A stretch of DNA of 64,000 bases, taken from NCBI RefSeq assembly GCF_024294805.1, contig NZ_JANCLU010000015.1, forward strand, positions 61,349-125,348, given 5' to 3'. A model generated the notes under the pieces. The model had not been told where the DNA came from, searched no databases, and was given only the letters and a program-made list of their open reading frames with translations. The DNA comes from Alsobacter ponti (GTDB lineage: Bacteria; Pseudomonadota; Alphaproteobacteria; Rhizobiales; Beijerinckiaceae). The position numbers and the translations under genes are program-made. This document shows, in pieces, positions 20,051-28,153 of this stretch (positions are counted from its first letter, which is position 1; every line of letters starts with the position of its first letter).

Positions 20051-21262
20051 ATGACCAAGATGACTCCCGAGGCGCTCAGCCGCCTCGGTTCCCGCACCCG
20101 CCTCGTCCACGCGGGCCGCGACCCATGGGAACAGCACGGCTTCGTCAACACGCCGATCTATCGCGGCTCCACCGTGCTCTCGCCCACCATGCACGACCTC
20201 GTGCATCGCACCGGCCGCTATACCTACGGGACCAAGGGCACCCCGACGACGGAGGCGCTCGAGACGGCGTGGGCCCAGGTGAGCGGCGCCGCCGGCGCGG
20301 TGGCGGTCCCCTCCGGACTCGCGGCGGTCTCGCTGGCCCTGCTGTCGTGCCTGAAGGCCGGCGACCACGTGCTCGTCACCGATTCCGTCTATCGCCCGAC
20401 GCGCCTTTTCTGCGACGGGTTGCTGAAGCGGTTCGGCGTCGAGACCACCTATTACGACCCGCTGGTGGGCGGCGGTATCGAGGCGCTGATGCGCCCGAAC
20501 ACGGCGGCCGTGTTCACCGAGGCGCCCGGCTCGCAGAGCTTTGAGATGCAGGACATCCCGGCAATCGCCGAGGTGACGCACCGCCGAGGCGCCGTGCTGC
20601 TGATGGACAATACCTGGGCGACGCCGCTGTTCTTCCCGCCGCACGACATGGGCGTCGATCTCTGCATCGAGGCCGGCACCAAATATCTCAGCGGCAGTTC
20701 GGACCTGCTGCTCGGGCTCGTGTCCGCCAATGAGCGCTGCAACAAGGCGCTGCGCGACACCTACGATTCGATGGCCATCTGCCCGGGACCGGAGGACGCG
20801 TTCCTGGCGCTTCGCGGGCTGCGCACCATGCAGCTCCGGCTCAAGGAGCACGAGCGTCAGGCGCTCGATCTGGCCCGGTGGCTCGAAGCCCGCCCGGAGG
20901 TGAAGCGCGTGCTGCATCCCGCGCTGGAATCCTGCCCCGGGCACGACATCTGGAAGCGCGACTTCAAGGGCTCGTCGGGCCTGTTCTCCGTCATCCTCAA
21001 CCCCGCCCCGCAGGAGGCCTTGGCCGCCATGCTGGACGGGCTCACCCTGTTCGGCATGGGCTATAGCTGGGGCGGTTTCGAGAGCCTGGTGATCCCGTTC
21101 GACTGCTCCACCTACCGCACCGCCACGACGTGGAACCCCGGCGGGCCGGCGCTGCGCTTCCAGGTGGGGCTCGAAGACCTCGACGACCTGAAGGCCGATC
21201 TCGACGCCGGCTTCGCGCGGCTGCGCGGGGCGACCTCCGTAGGCTGGGAGCCGGAGCCGTGA
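20051..21262 (+). CDS. metC: Cystathionine beta-lyase (Cys/Met metabolism PLP enzyme)
   Basis: A 403-residue fold-type I PLP enzyme that cleaves cystathionine to homocysteine, pyruvate and ammonia. Landmarks are YTYGTKGTPTT (phosphate binding), PSGLAA, MDNTWATP, and the Schiff-base Lys211 in AGTKYLSG. The usual GHSD after this lysine reads GSSD here. The C-terminal SWGGFESL matches MetC. ATG at 20051 has GGAAG upstream and matches the family; the longer open frame from 19772 does not. Gamma-synthase activity cannot be excluded from sequence alone. Confidence 0.9.
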   Translation: MTKMTPEALSRLGSRTRLVHAGRDPWEQHGFVNTPIYRGSTVLSPTMHDLVHRTGRYTYGTKGTPTTEALETAWAQVSGAAGAVAVPSGLAAVSLALLSCLKAGDHVLVTDSVYRPTRLFCDGLLKRFGVETTYYDPLVGGGIEALMRPNTAAVFTEAPGSQSFEMQDIPAIAEVTHRRGAVLLMDNTWATPLFFPPHDMGVDLCIEAGTKYLSGSSDLLLGLVSANERCNKALRDTYDSMAICPGPEDAFLALRGLRTMQLRLKEHERQALDLARWLEARPEVKRVLHPALESCPGHDIWKRDFKGSSGLFSVILNPAPQEALAAMLDGLTLFGMGYSWGGFESLVIPFDCSTYRTATTWNPGGPALRFQVGLEDLDDLKADLDAGFARLRGATSVGWEPEP

Positions 21263-21265
21263 GGG

Positions 21266-21589
21266 TCACGCGGCCCGGCGACGCTCCCGCAGGATCAGCA
21301 TGACATTGCGGACGTAGATAACGACGGAGAGGAGCTGGCCCATGATGATGACCGGCTCCCTCCGGACCAGTCCGTAGACCAGCGTCATGAGGCCGCCCGC
21401 CATGGAGAACATCCAGAACGCCATCGGAATGACGCTGCGCCCTGCCCGCTCGCTGGCGATCCACTGCACCAGGAACCGGGCGGTGAAGAGCAACTGCGCC
21501 AGGATGCCGAAGGCCAGCCAGAAGTCGAACCGCGCGACGAAGACGTCGTAGAGGTAGTCGGTCAGGCCGTGGGAGAAGGCGACGAGCAT
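21266..21589 (-). CDS. Lipid A biosynthesis N-terminal (LABN) domain membrane protein
   Basis: A 107-residue three-helix membrane protein. The LABN signature is visible: FWLAFGILAQLLFTARFLVQW, the SERAGRSVIP loop and FWMFSMAGGL. The domain is found alone or fused to lipid A disaccharide synthases or glycosyltransferases and probably helps handle undecaprenyl or lipid A intermediates. Its ATG shares one base with the TGA of the upstream glycosyltransferase (TGATG), implying coupled translation. Confidence 0.88.
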   Translation of the reverse strand: MLVAFSHGLTDYLYDVFVARFDFWLAFGILAQLLFTARFLVQWIASERAGRSVIPMAFWMFSMAGGLMTLVYGLVRREPVIIMGQLLSVVIYVRNVMLILRERRRAA

Positions 21590-22359
21590 CACGCGTCCTC
21601 GGTGACGACGGGCACGCGGCGGCGACGGCGGATCAGCCACCAAACTCCCATCAGGTCCATGATTCCGACCCAGAGCCGGTCGAAGAAACCGTAATTGGAC
21701 TGTCCGGTCAGGCGCGGACGGTCGACCACGTCGACGAGGACGACGTCGTAGCCTTCGCGGCGCACCAGCGCGGGCATGAACCGGTGCAGGGCGTCGAAAT
21801 AGGGCAGCGCCAGGTAGACGTCGCGCCGGAACCCCTTGAGCCCGCACCCGGTATCGCGCGTGCCGTCCTTCAGCACGGCGCCGCGCACCGTGTTGGCGAT
21901 GCGCGATTGCAGCTTCTTGAAGCCCGTGTCCTTGCGCCCGAGCCGCTGCCCCGCGGCGATGCCGGCCCGGGGGCCGGCCGTGTCGAGGGCCGCGACGAGC
22001 TTCGGGATATAGGCCGGATCGTTCTGGCCGTCGCCGTCGAGGGTCACGACGAGGGGCGCGCGGGCGGCGCGGACGCCGGTGCGGACCGCGCAGCTCTGCC
22101 CGCAGGAGGCGGCGTGGTGCAGTCGCCGCAGCCAGGGCCGCGTCGCGGCGAGGTCGCGCAGCACATCGCCGGTCGCGTCGGTGGAGCCGTCGTCGACGTA
22201 GATCACCTCGAAAGCCGGGAAATTCGCGCAGGCGGCCTCGATCTCCGCGACGAGGGGGGCGACGTTGCCGGCCTCGTTGCGGACCGGCACGACCACCGAC
22301 ACGGCCGGGATGGAGCCGGCGCTTCCGGAGGGCTGCGAAAGGGGCGACGATCCGTTCAT
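21589..22359 (-). CDS. Glycosyltransferase family 2 (polyprenyl-phosphate sugar transferase type)
   Basis: A 256-residue GT-A enzyme of the dolichol-phosphate mannose synthase / RgtE type. It has VSVVVPVRNE, the VDDGSTD motif, a TLDGDGQNDP metal-binding DxD region, and GCGLKGFRRD. No C-terminal transmembrane pair is evident. It probably charges a polyprenyl phosphate with a sugar for the neighbouring GT39 transferase. Start at 22359 leaves 7 bases after the upstream stop; an earlier in-frame start at 22410 would overlap that gene. Confidence 0.88.
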   Translation of the reverse strand: MNGSSPLSQPSGSAGSIPAVSVVVPVRNEAGNVAPLVAEIEAACANFPAFEVIYVDDGSTDATGDVLRDLAATRPWLRRLHHAASCGQSCAVRTGVRAARAPLVVTLDGDGQNDPAYIPKLVAALDTAGPRAGIAAGQRLGRKDTGFKKLQSRIANTVRGAVLKDGTRDTGCGLKGFRRDVYLALPYFDALHRFMPALVRREGYDVVLVDVVDRPRLTGQSNYGFFDRLWVGIMDLMGVWWLIRRRRRVPVVTEDA

Positions 22360-22366
22360 TGCCGTC

Positions 22367-24082
22367 TCATTGTCCGAGATAGACGCCGATGTCGAGCCGC
22401 CGGCCGCCATTGAGGTTGATACCTTCGACTCGCGACAGAAGCTTCGGCGACACGCCCGCGCCGATCCCGGCCGCGACGAAGGCCGGCTCCAGCCGCTTCT
22501 CGACGAAGGCGATGCGACACCCGCCCTTCTGGACGAAATCGGCCGCGCCCGCTCCGTCGGTCATGACGAGGTCGGTGGAGGTGAGGAAGACGAGGCTCGG
22601 CTCGCGATAGCCTGCCGTCGCATAGCCGACGGGCTGGCAGCCCGCTGAAGCGGTAGCTGCGACCAGCCGGGGGCTGATCGCCACCGAGCGGAACAACGGC
22701 GCCGCAAAGGCGAACGCACCCCAGGACAGCAGCGCCGCCGCGGCCGCCGCCCGCAGCGCCGCGGTTCCGAACGCCCCCGCGAAATAGGCGCGCCAGGCGA
22801 GCACCCCCACCGCGAGCGCCGCGACGAAGACTGCCAACGCAGCGATCGGCACCACGCGGTCGAGCCAAACCAGCCCGGCCGTCGCGGCGACCGCCAGGAT
22901 CAGCACGAGGCCCGGCAACAAGCCCATGACCACGCGCGGAACCCACCCTTCGCGCGGCAGCTTCTGCTTCTCCGCCGCGACCGCGACCAGGATCGCCAGC
23001 GCCGGATAGAGCGGCAGCACGTAGTGAGGCAGCTTGGTGGGGACGAGCTCGAACACGATCCACATCGGGACGGCCCAAGCCAGACAGAACAGCACGGCCG
23101 GGTCGCCCCGGAAGCGCCACGCGAACGGCAGAGCGAGCAGAACGAACAGGGAGAGCGGCCAGGCCGTGCCCATGAACACGGCGAGATAGGTGCCCGGGTA
23201 TCCGAAATGAGACTCCTGCCCGCTGCCGACCTTCGCGAGCATGTCCTGCCCGACCGATTCCGCGAAGAACGCGCCGCCGCTCTTGAACGTGATCGCGACC
23301 AGCCATGGCGCGGCGATCAGCGCGACGATGGCGAACCCCGTGAGCGGGCGCAGCCGCTTGAGCCAGCCCGCCCGGCGTTCCGACACGGCGAGGACGATCG
23401 AGGCCAGCAACGGCACGGCCGGCGTGACTGGCCCCTTCACGAGCACCCCGACGCCGATCGAGATCCAGAAGGCCAGCGTCCACCCCCAGGAGAGGCGGCA
23501 TTCAGGCTCGGCCCGGCGCACCCACGCCCGCGCCAGCGCCGCCATGGACAGGCATACGGTGGCCGCCACCACGGCGTCCGTCTTGGCGAGCCGCGCCTCC
23601 ACGCCGAGCAGAATCACCCCGGCCATCAGCGCCCCGGCCATGAAAGCCGCCCGCCTGGTGGTGAGTCCGGCAGCCGCCACGTAGGTGAGGAGCACCGTCA
23701 GGATCGCGCCGAGCAGCGACGGGATGCGGTACAGCCAGATCGACCGGCGGGCGTCGGGGACGCCCAGCGCCTCTCCAGCGGCCACCGCCGCACTCTGCAT
23801 CCAGTAAATGCCGACCGGCTTCTTGAACCGGGCCTCGGTCTGGAAGCGAATGTCGACGAAGTCGCCGGTCTCGAGCATTTGCTTCGTCGCTTGGGCGAAG
23901 CGCGGCTCGTCGCGATCCATCGGCTGCAAGCCGACGAAACCCGGCATGAAGCAGAGGAGCGCGAGCAGGGCGAGCAGCGCCATGGCGCGGCCGTGGCTGC
24001 GCTCTGCGAAGGAGAAGACCTGGCCCGCGATGGACGACGACATGGGAAAACCTGGCGAAGGAGCGTCGGACGCGCCATGCAC
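22367..24082 (-). CDS. ArnT-like integral membrane glycosyltransferase (GT39/GT83)
   Basis: A 571-residue polytopic enzyme with the periplasmic JM1-type motif DRDEPRFA (about 56-63) and a KPVGIYW stretch, the hallmarks of ArnT/RgtA-like transferases that move a sugar from a polyprenyl-phosphate carrier to lipid A or core. About 12 hydrophobic helices follow. GTG at 24082 has GGGAG 5 bases upstream; ATG at 24043 is the alternative. With the GT2 and LABN genes it forms a lipid-modification operon; the sugar (galacturonic acid, aminoarabinose or other) cannot be told. Confidence 0.88.
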   Translation of the reverse strand: MHGASDAPSPGFPMSSSIAGQVFSFAERSHGRAMALLALLALLCFMPGFVGLQPMDRDEPRFAQATKQMLETGDFVDIRFQTEARFKKPVGIYWMQSAAVAAGEALGVPDARRSIWLYRIPSLLGAILTVLLTYVAAAGLTTRRAAFMAGALMAGVILLGVEARLAKTDAVVAATVCLSMAALARAWVRRAEPECRLSWGWTLAFWISIGVGVLVKGPVTPAVPLLASIVLAVSERRAGWLKRLRPLTGFAIVALIAAPWLVAITFKSGGAFFAESVGQDMLAKVGSGQESHFGYPGTYLAVFMGTAWPLSLFVLLALPFAWRFRGDPAVLFCLAWAVPMWIVFELVPTKLPHYVLPLYPALAILVAVAAEKQKLPREGWVPRVVMGLLPGLVLILAVAATAGLVWLDRVVPIAALAVFVAALAVGVLAWRAYFAGAFGTAALRAAAAAALLSWGAFAFAAPLFRSVAISPRLVAATASAGCQPVGYATAGYREPSLVFLTSTDLVMTDGAGAADFVQKGGCRIAFVEKRLEPAFVAAGIGAGVSPKLLSRVEGINLNGGRRLDIGVYLGQ

Positions 24083-24231
24083 CGGCGCTCCCGTCGAGCC
24101 CCGGGTTCATAAGGGCTTTTCACGCCGAACTAAACCCCCCTGGGGACAGCGGCGCCCGCGGGAGCTTCGCGGCGCCGGGAACAGTGGCGCGGCCTTGGGC
24201 GTTCGTCGGGACCTTCAAGGGAGACAGAACC

Positions 24232-24492
24232 ATGCGAACCATCAGCCTCGCTATCGCCGCAACGCTTTTCAGCGCGCTTCCCGCCCTCGCCCAGAGCAGC
24301 ACGACCGTGATCGAGCACCGTGACCCGCCGCCGTCGGGTGTGGTCATCGAGGAGCACAAGGCCCCGACCGCGGTGATCGAGCACCGCACGACGGAAACGA
24401 CCGGCTCGGTCCGCGAGTGCGAGTCGACCTCGGTGAAGAAGGAAGGCGTGCTCGGCGATTCAAAGGAAGTGACGAAGAAGACCTGCAACTGA
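24232..24492 (+). CDS. Small secreted protein, unknown function
   Basis: An 86-residue protein with a signal peptide (MRTISLAIAATLFSALPALAQ, cleavage near 21) and AGGGAG 8 bases before its ATG. The mature part has three related VIEH/VIEE segments (TTVIEHRDP, GVVIEEHKAP, TAVIEHRTT), an internal short repeat. The last residues include two Cys (RECES and KKTCN), possibly a disulphide. I know no function; similar exported short proteins are common in this order. Confidence 0.7.
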   Translation: MRTISLAIAATLFSALPALAQSSTTVIEHRDPPPSGVVIEEHKAPTAVIEHRTTETTGSVRECESTSVKKEGVLGDSKEVTKKTCN

Positions 24493-24573
24493 CGGCCTCG
24501 CCGACAGTTTGCAACCGGCCGTCCCGCCCCCGAGGCGGGGCGGCCGCGCGGGCCGTCGAGGCGTTTCAGGCGC

Positions 24574-24650
24574 TGGCGACCCCGGCAGGGCTCGAACCTG
24601 CGACCTGCCGCTTAGAAGGCGGCTGCTCTATCCAGCTGAGCTACGGGGCC
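24574..24650 (-). tRNA. tRNA-Arg(TCT)
   Basis: The minus strand folds as a full cloverleaf: acceptor GGCCCCG / CGGGGTC (one G-U pair), D arm GCTC/GAGC, anticodon stem GCCGC/GCGGC around the loop CTTCTAA (anticodon TCT), T arm GCAGG/CCTGC with TTCGAGC. The CCA end is encoded. Confidence 0.97.
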
Positions 24651-24699
24651 GTCACTCGATGCCGGGCGACGCCCGGCGGTCGCCGTCAATGGGTCCGGA

Positions 24700-25005
24700 T
24701 CAATGGGTCCAGGGCGTGACCCGATTGAAGCGGAAATTGTCGGAATACGAGATGGTTCGCCGCTTCGCTTCGTGCGGTTCCTCCACACGGGCGGCGATGC
24801 CATTGCGCGCCGCATAGGCGAGCGCCTCTTCCTTGGTGTCGAACCACAGCTTCACCTGCTGCGTCGTGTCGCGAGAGCTGGTCCAGCCCATCAGCGGGTC
24901 GATCTCGCGCGGGACCTCCGACACAAACTCGAGCAGCCACCGGGTCGTCTTCGCGGCGCCCGATTGCATCGCCGTCTTGGCGGGCCGGTAAATCCTGGCG
25001 TTCAT
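24700..25005 (-). CDS. ETC complex I subunit, NDUFS4-like
   Basis: A 101-residue homologue of the mitochondrial complex I 18-kDa subunit NDUFS4/AQDQ, an accessory subunit in alphaproteobacterial NADH:quinone oxidoreductase. Visible family features are the N-terminal ARIYRPAKTAMQSG, WLLEF, DPLMGWTSS.D, and a C-terminal SDNFRFNRVTPWTH. It stands apart from the nuo operon between two tRNA genes, as is common in this order. Confidence 0.93.
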   Translation of the reverse strand: MNARIYRPAKTAMQSGAAKTTRWLLEFVSEVPREIDPLMGWTSSRDTTQQVKLWFDTKEEALAYAARNGIAARVEEPHEAKRRTISYSDNFRFNRVTPWTH

Positions 25006-25162
25006 GACCGTTCCAAGTCCTGCTTCAAGGGTCCACGGGCCTGTCGCGCCTCATGACGGCGCGGCACGCCACTGCTCTTCGTGTCGCATTTTCCGGCGAA
25101 AAGCCCCACACGCCTTTCGCAGCATGCGCCGCGACCGGCGATGAACCGCACCGGCGCCGGCT

Positions 25163-25239
25163 TGGTCGGGGCAGCAGGATTCGAACCTGCGACCCTCTGC
25201 TCCCAAAGCAGATGCGCTACCAGGCTGCGCTATACCCCG
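25163..25239 (-). tRNA. tRNA-Pro(TGG)
   Basis: Cloverleaf on the minus strand: acceptor CGGGGTA / TGCCCCG, D arm GCGC/GCGC, anticodon stem TCTGC/GCAGA with loop TTTGGGA (anticodon TGG), T arm GCAGG/CCTGC with TTCGAAT, discriminator A and encoded CCA. The position-1 C is typical of tRNA-Pro. Confidence 0.97.
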
Positions 25240-25315
25240 CCGCCATGGCGCCGGAAACGGCTCGCCACCGTCGGCATCGCGTAGCATCCGCTCCCGGCCG
25301 CGGCAAGCCTCGCGC

Positions 25316-25816
25316 CTATTTCGCCGTGCCGAAAAGCGCGTGTTGGACGCGATCCCCGGGCTTGATGCCGTCCTTGGCCGCCTGACCGCCGTTCAGTTCC
25401 AGGACGCCCAGCACGGGCTCGCCGGACGAAATGGTCCGCGTGGAGTGAGGCTCGGTGTTCTCCGCGATGCGCGCGATGGTCCCGTCCTTGCGGATGAACA
25501 CCATGTCGAGCGGGATGAACGTGTCCTTCATCCACATCATCGCGGTCTGGACGTCCTTGAAGTCGAACAGCATGCCCCGGTCCGGCGGCAGATAGCGGCG
25601 GAACATCAGGCCGCGCGCCCGCTCCTCGTCCGTGCGCATCACCTCGACTTCGAAGGTCTTCGGGCCCTGCGCGGTGACGATGACCAGTTTCTCGAGCGCC
25701 GCCTCGGCGCGGGCGCCGCCCGCCCAGATCAGCGGCAGGAGGCCGAGCGCCAGCGACAAAACCGCGGCCAGGAAACGATGGACCGCGAAGCGGTGACGTA
25801 GGGATGTGTTCGACAT
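25316..25816 (-). CDS. DUF192 family exported protein
   Basis: A 166-residue protein with a signal peptide or N-terminal anchor (about 11-38, ending GGARAEA) and a DUF192 domain: VEVMRTDEERARGLMFR, GMLFDF, MWMKDTFIPLDMVFI and VLELNGG. The domain is widespread, with a compact beta fold of unknown biochemical role; the M.K.T..PLD stretch is its most conserved part. It stands alone upstream of tRNA-Pro and next to the cold-shock gene. Confidence 0.9.
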   Translation of the reverse strand: MSNTSLRHRFAVHRFLAAVLSLALGLLPLIWAGGARAEAALEKLVIVTAQGPKTFEVEVMRTDEERARGLMFRRYLPPDRGMLFDFKDVQTAMMWMKDTFIPLDMVFIRKDGTIARIAENTEPHSTRTISSGEPVLGVLELNGGQAAKDGIKPGDRVQHALFGTAK

Positions 25817-25877
25817 GAAGACGAGATTGCCCTGCCGCCGCCGAGCCGGTCAATCGCTCTCGAGCCGCCGATGAGCG

Positions 25878-25907
25878 CAAAAAACCGCAAAACCGGGCGA
25901 TGCCGGG
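25878..25907 (-). terminator. Possible terminator of the cold-shock gene
   Basis: On the minus strand a short CCGG / CCGG stem with a 6-base loop is followed by TTTT, GCGG and TTTTTT, within 35 bases of the cold-shock stop. The stem is short, so strength is doubtful. Confidence 0.4.
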
Positions 25908-25911
25908 ACGC

Positions 25912-26517
25912 TCAGTGCGAGGCTGGCGACGCGGAGAAGTCCAGCGGGCGGATTTCGGCGGCCATCAGCCCTTTCGGACCGTCGCCGAACCGCACGAGCA
26001 CGAACTCGCCGGGGCGTAACTCGGTGATGCCGTGGCGGCGAAGCGTCTCCATGTGGACGAAGATGTCCGGAGTGCCCTCCCCGCGCGACAGGAAGCCGAA
26101 GCCGCGCAGGCGGTTGAACCACTTCACCTCGGCGCGTTCGAAGCCGCCGCTGGGCGTCACGCTGACGTGGGTGCGGGCCGGCGGCATCTGCGCCGGGTGT
26201 ACCGCGCGCGACACGTCCATCGAGAGGATGCGGAAGGCCTGCAGGCCGCGCGCCCCGCGCTGGGCCTCGCAGACGATCCGCGCTCCCTCGTGGGCGGTCT
26301 GGTAGCCGTCGCGTCTCAGGCAGGTGGCGTGCAGCAGAACGTCGGCCCCGCCGCCATCCGGCACGATGAACCCGTAGCCCTTGCTGACATCGAACCACTT
26401 GATGACGCCGGCGACCTCCACCAGCTCGATCGCTTCGCGCTCCTCGCGGGGACGCTCGTCGACATGGCCGCGGGGGACGGGCGGAATAAGTCTGCTCTCG
26501 GCGAAATCATCCGACAT
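25912..26517 (-). CDS. Tandem cold-shock domain protein
   Basis: A 201-residue protein with two cold-shock domains: VAGVIKWFDVSKGYGFIVPDGG (about 35-55) with the RNP1-like KGYGFI, and AEVKWFNRLRGFGFLSRGEG with RGFGFL (about 136-142) and DIFVHMETL (RNP2). The first domain's RNP2 reads DVLLHATCL, slightly diverged. Two-CSD proteins of this size are typical of Rhizobiales and bind single-stranded RNA or DNA. The N-terminal 30 residues are charged and disordered. Confidence 0.92.
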   Translation of the reverse strand: MSDDFAESRLIPPVPRGHVDERPREEREAIELVEVAGVIKWFDVSKGYGFIVPDGGGADVLLHATCLRRDGYQTAHEGARIVCEAQRGARGLQAFRILSMDVSRAVHPAQMPPARTHVSVTPSGGFERAEVKWFNRLRGFGFLSRGEGTPDIFVHMETLRRHGITELRPGEFVLVRFGDGPKGLMAAEIRPLDFSASPASH

Positions 26518-26666
26518 CTGGCCGCACCACGAAAGAGACCGAGGACCAATAAGACTTGGGACTGCTGCCTGCTGGGTTTGATTCTCAACAACAGCATAGC
26601 ATCCGCGTCGAGTCGGGACAGTCCTTTCCGGACTTGGTCACAGCCAATATTTCGAGCGGGGGCGCG

Positions 26667-27431
26667 TCAGAGCACGCGCGAGAGCGCATCGCCGATATCG
26701 GCCCGCAGAACGAGGTCCGCGAAACCGTCCAGCGGCGTCGGATCCCGGTTGAGGATGACGAGCGCGGCGCCCTCCGTCTTGGCGATCAGCGGCAGACGGG
26801 CCGCCGGCTGCACCACGAGTGACGACCCGATGGCGAGCAGCAGGTCGCAGCGCGAGACGGCGTGCATCGCCCGGCGCATCGCGTCCTCTGGCATGGGCTG
26901 GCCGAAGGAGATGGTGGCGGACTTCACCGGTCCCCCGCAGGCGTCGCAGCGCGGGGCCTCCCCGGTCCGTTCGAAGGAGGCGCGCACGTCGGCGAGTTCG
27001 TGGCGCTTGTCGCAGCCGAGGCAGACGGCGTAGGAGCCGTTGCCATGCAACTCGATCACCTTCTCCGGCGGCAGGCCCGAGCGAAGGTGAAGATTGTCGA
27101 TGTTCTGCGTCACCACGGCGCGCAGCACGCCGCGCGCATGCAGCGCCGCCAGCGCCGCGTGGCCCCGCCCGGGCTCGGCGTGGCGGTAGGTGTCGTCCAT
27201 AGCGAACTTGCGCCGCCAGGCCTCCCGGCGGGCCTGCTCGCTCGCCATGAAACTCTGGTAGGCGATCGGCTTGTGAACGAGCCAGGGGCTGCCGGGCGAG
27301 CGGAAGTCCGGTACGCCGCACTCGGTCGAAATCCCAGCCCCGGTGAACGCGACGATGTCTCGCGCTCCGGCGACGAGGTCACGCAGTCGGTCCAGGCCGT
27401 CATGGGAAGGTGGAAGGAAGCGGTCCGTCAT
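26667..27431 (-). CDS. cobB: NAD-dependent protein deacylase, sirtuin (CobB type)
   Basis: A 254-residue sirtuin. It has the NAD-binding GAGIST, the TQNIDNLH and ELHGN motifs with the catalytic His, two Cys pairs for zinc (CLGC and CDAC), ISFGQPMP and IGSSLVVQPAA. It removes acyl groups from lysines, releasing nicotinamide and O-acyl-ADP-ribose. ATG at 27431 starts the domain; the open frame beyond it has no similarity. Confidence 0.93.
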   Translation of the reverse strand: MTDRFLPPSHDGLDRLRDLVAGARDIVAFTGAGISTECGVPDFRSPGSPWLVHKPIAYQSFMASEQARREAWRRKFAMDDTYRHAEPGRGHAALAALHARGVLRAVVTQNIDNLHLRSGLPPEKVIELHGNGSYAVCLGCDKRHELADVRASFERTGEAPRCDACGGPVKSATISFGQPMPEDAMRRAMHAVSRCDLLLAIGSSLVVQPAARLPLIAKTEGAALVILNRDPTPLDGFADLVLRADIGDALSRVL

Positions 27432-27463
27432 CGCGGCATTAGATGGGGCGCGGACAGCGGCCG

Positions 27464-28153
27464 TCAAAGGGCGAACAGCCGCGTCTCGAGCCCCTCGCCC
27501 GCCGCCGCGACGCTGGCCGGAAGCCCGTCCAGGTCCGCCCAGGCATAGCGCCCCCCGAGTGCGTCCGACGCCACGAAGCCCCGCGTCCCGGACAGGCCGA
27601 CCGCCAGACGGCGGGGATCGACCGCGAAACCAACCCCCGCGGCCTTCAGCAAGGCTTCCTTTCGCGTCCATGCGCGCAGAAAGGCCGCCGTTCGCTCGGC
27701 CAGCGGAAGCGCGCGGAACTCGCGGATCTCGGCGTCGCCAAGAATGGTGAGCGCCACGGCCTCGAAATCGGGCGGCGCGGTCTCCTCGATGTCCGCCCCC
27801 ACCTCCACGCCGGTCCCGACCGCCGCCAGGACGCGAGTCTCGCCCACCGAAATGCTGAAGCGCAGGTCGACGTCGTCACCGCCCGCGAGGCGCGGCTTGC
27901 CCGATGGCGGAACGTCAAGGGCAAGATCCGCCGCCGGACGGTTCAGGACGCGGCCCAGCACGCGCCGCAGCAGGATGCGCCCGTCCACGAACCGCGCCCG
28001 GCTGCCCGGATGCGAGATCGCGGCGGCTCGTCGACGCTCCTCTCGCGAGAGCACATCCTCGGTCGCCCCGAGATCGGCGCGGCGCGCAGCGACGGCGAAC
28101 AATTCGCCCGGGCCGGGCGGCGCGTCGGGCAGGCGCGCGGGAGCCGGCGTCAC
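27464..28153 (-). CDS. 4'-phosphopantetheinyl transferase superfamily protein (Sfp/Gsp type)
   Basis: A 229-residue enzyme that transfers the CoA phosphopantetheine arm to a carrier-protein serine. The two diagnostic motifs are VGADIEE (about 110) and WTRKEALLKAAG (about 159-170). It starts with GTG overlapping the TGA of the upstream MFS gene (GTGA), so the two are translationally coupled. No carrier-protein, NRPS or PKS gene is in the window, so its target is unknown. Confidence 0.87.
   Translation of the reverse strand: MTPAPARLPDAPPGPGELFAVAARRADLGATEDVLSREERRRAAAISHPGSRARFVDGRILLRRVLGRVLNRPAADLALDVPPSGKPRLAGGDDVDLRFSISVGETRVLAAVGTGVEVGADIEETAPPDFEAVALTILGDAEIREFRALPLAERTAAFLRAWTRKEALLKAAGVGFAVDPRRLAVGLSGTRGFVASDALGGRYAWADLDGLPASVAAAGEGLETRLFAL

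Noticed and set aside
24574-25239. The two tRNA genes as attachment sites of the island
   Set aside because: They lie 10 kb from the island edge with core genes between, and I see no duplicated tRNA 3' end at the island margin.
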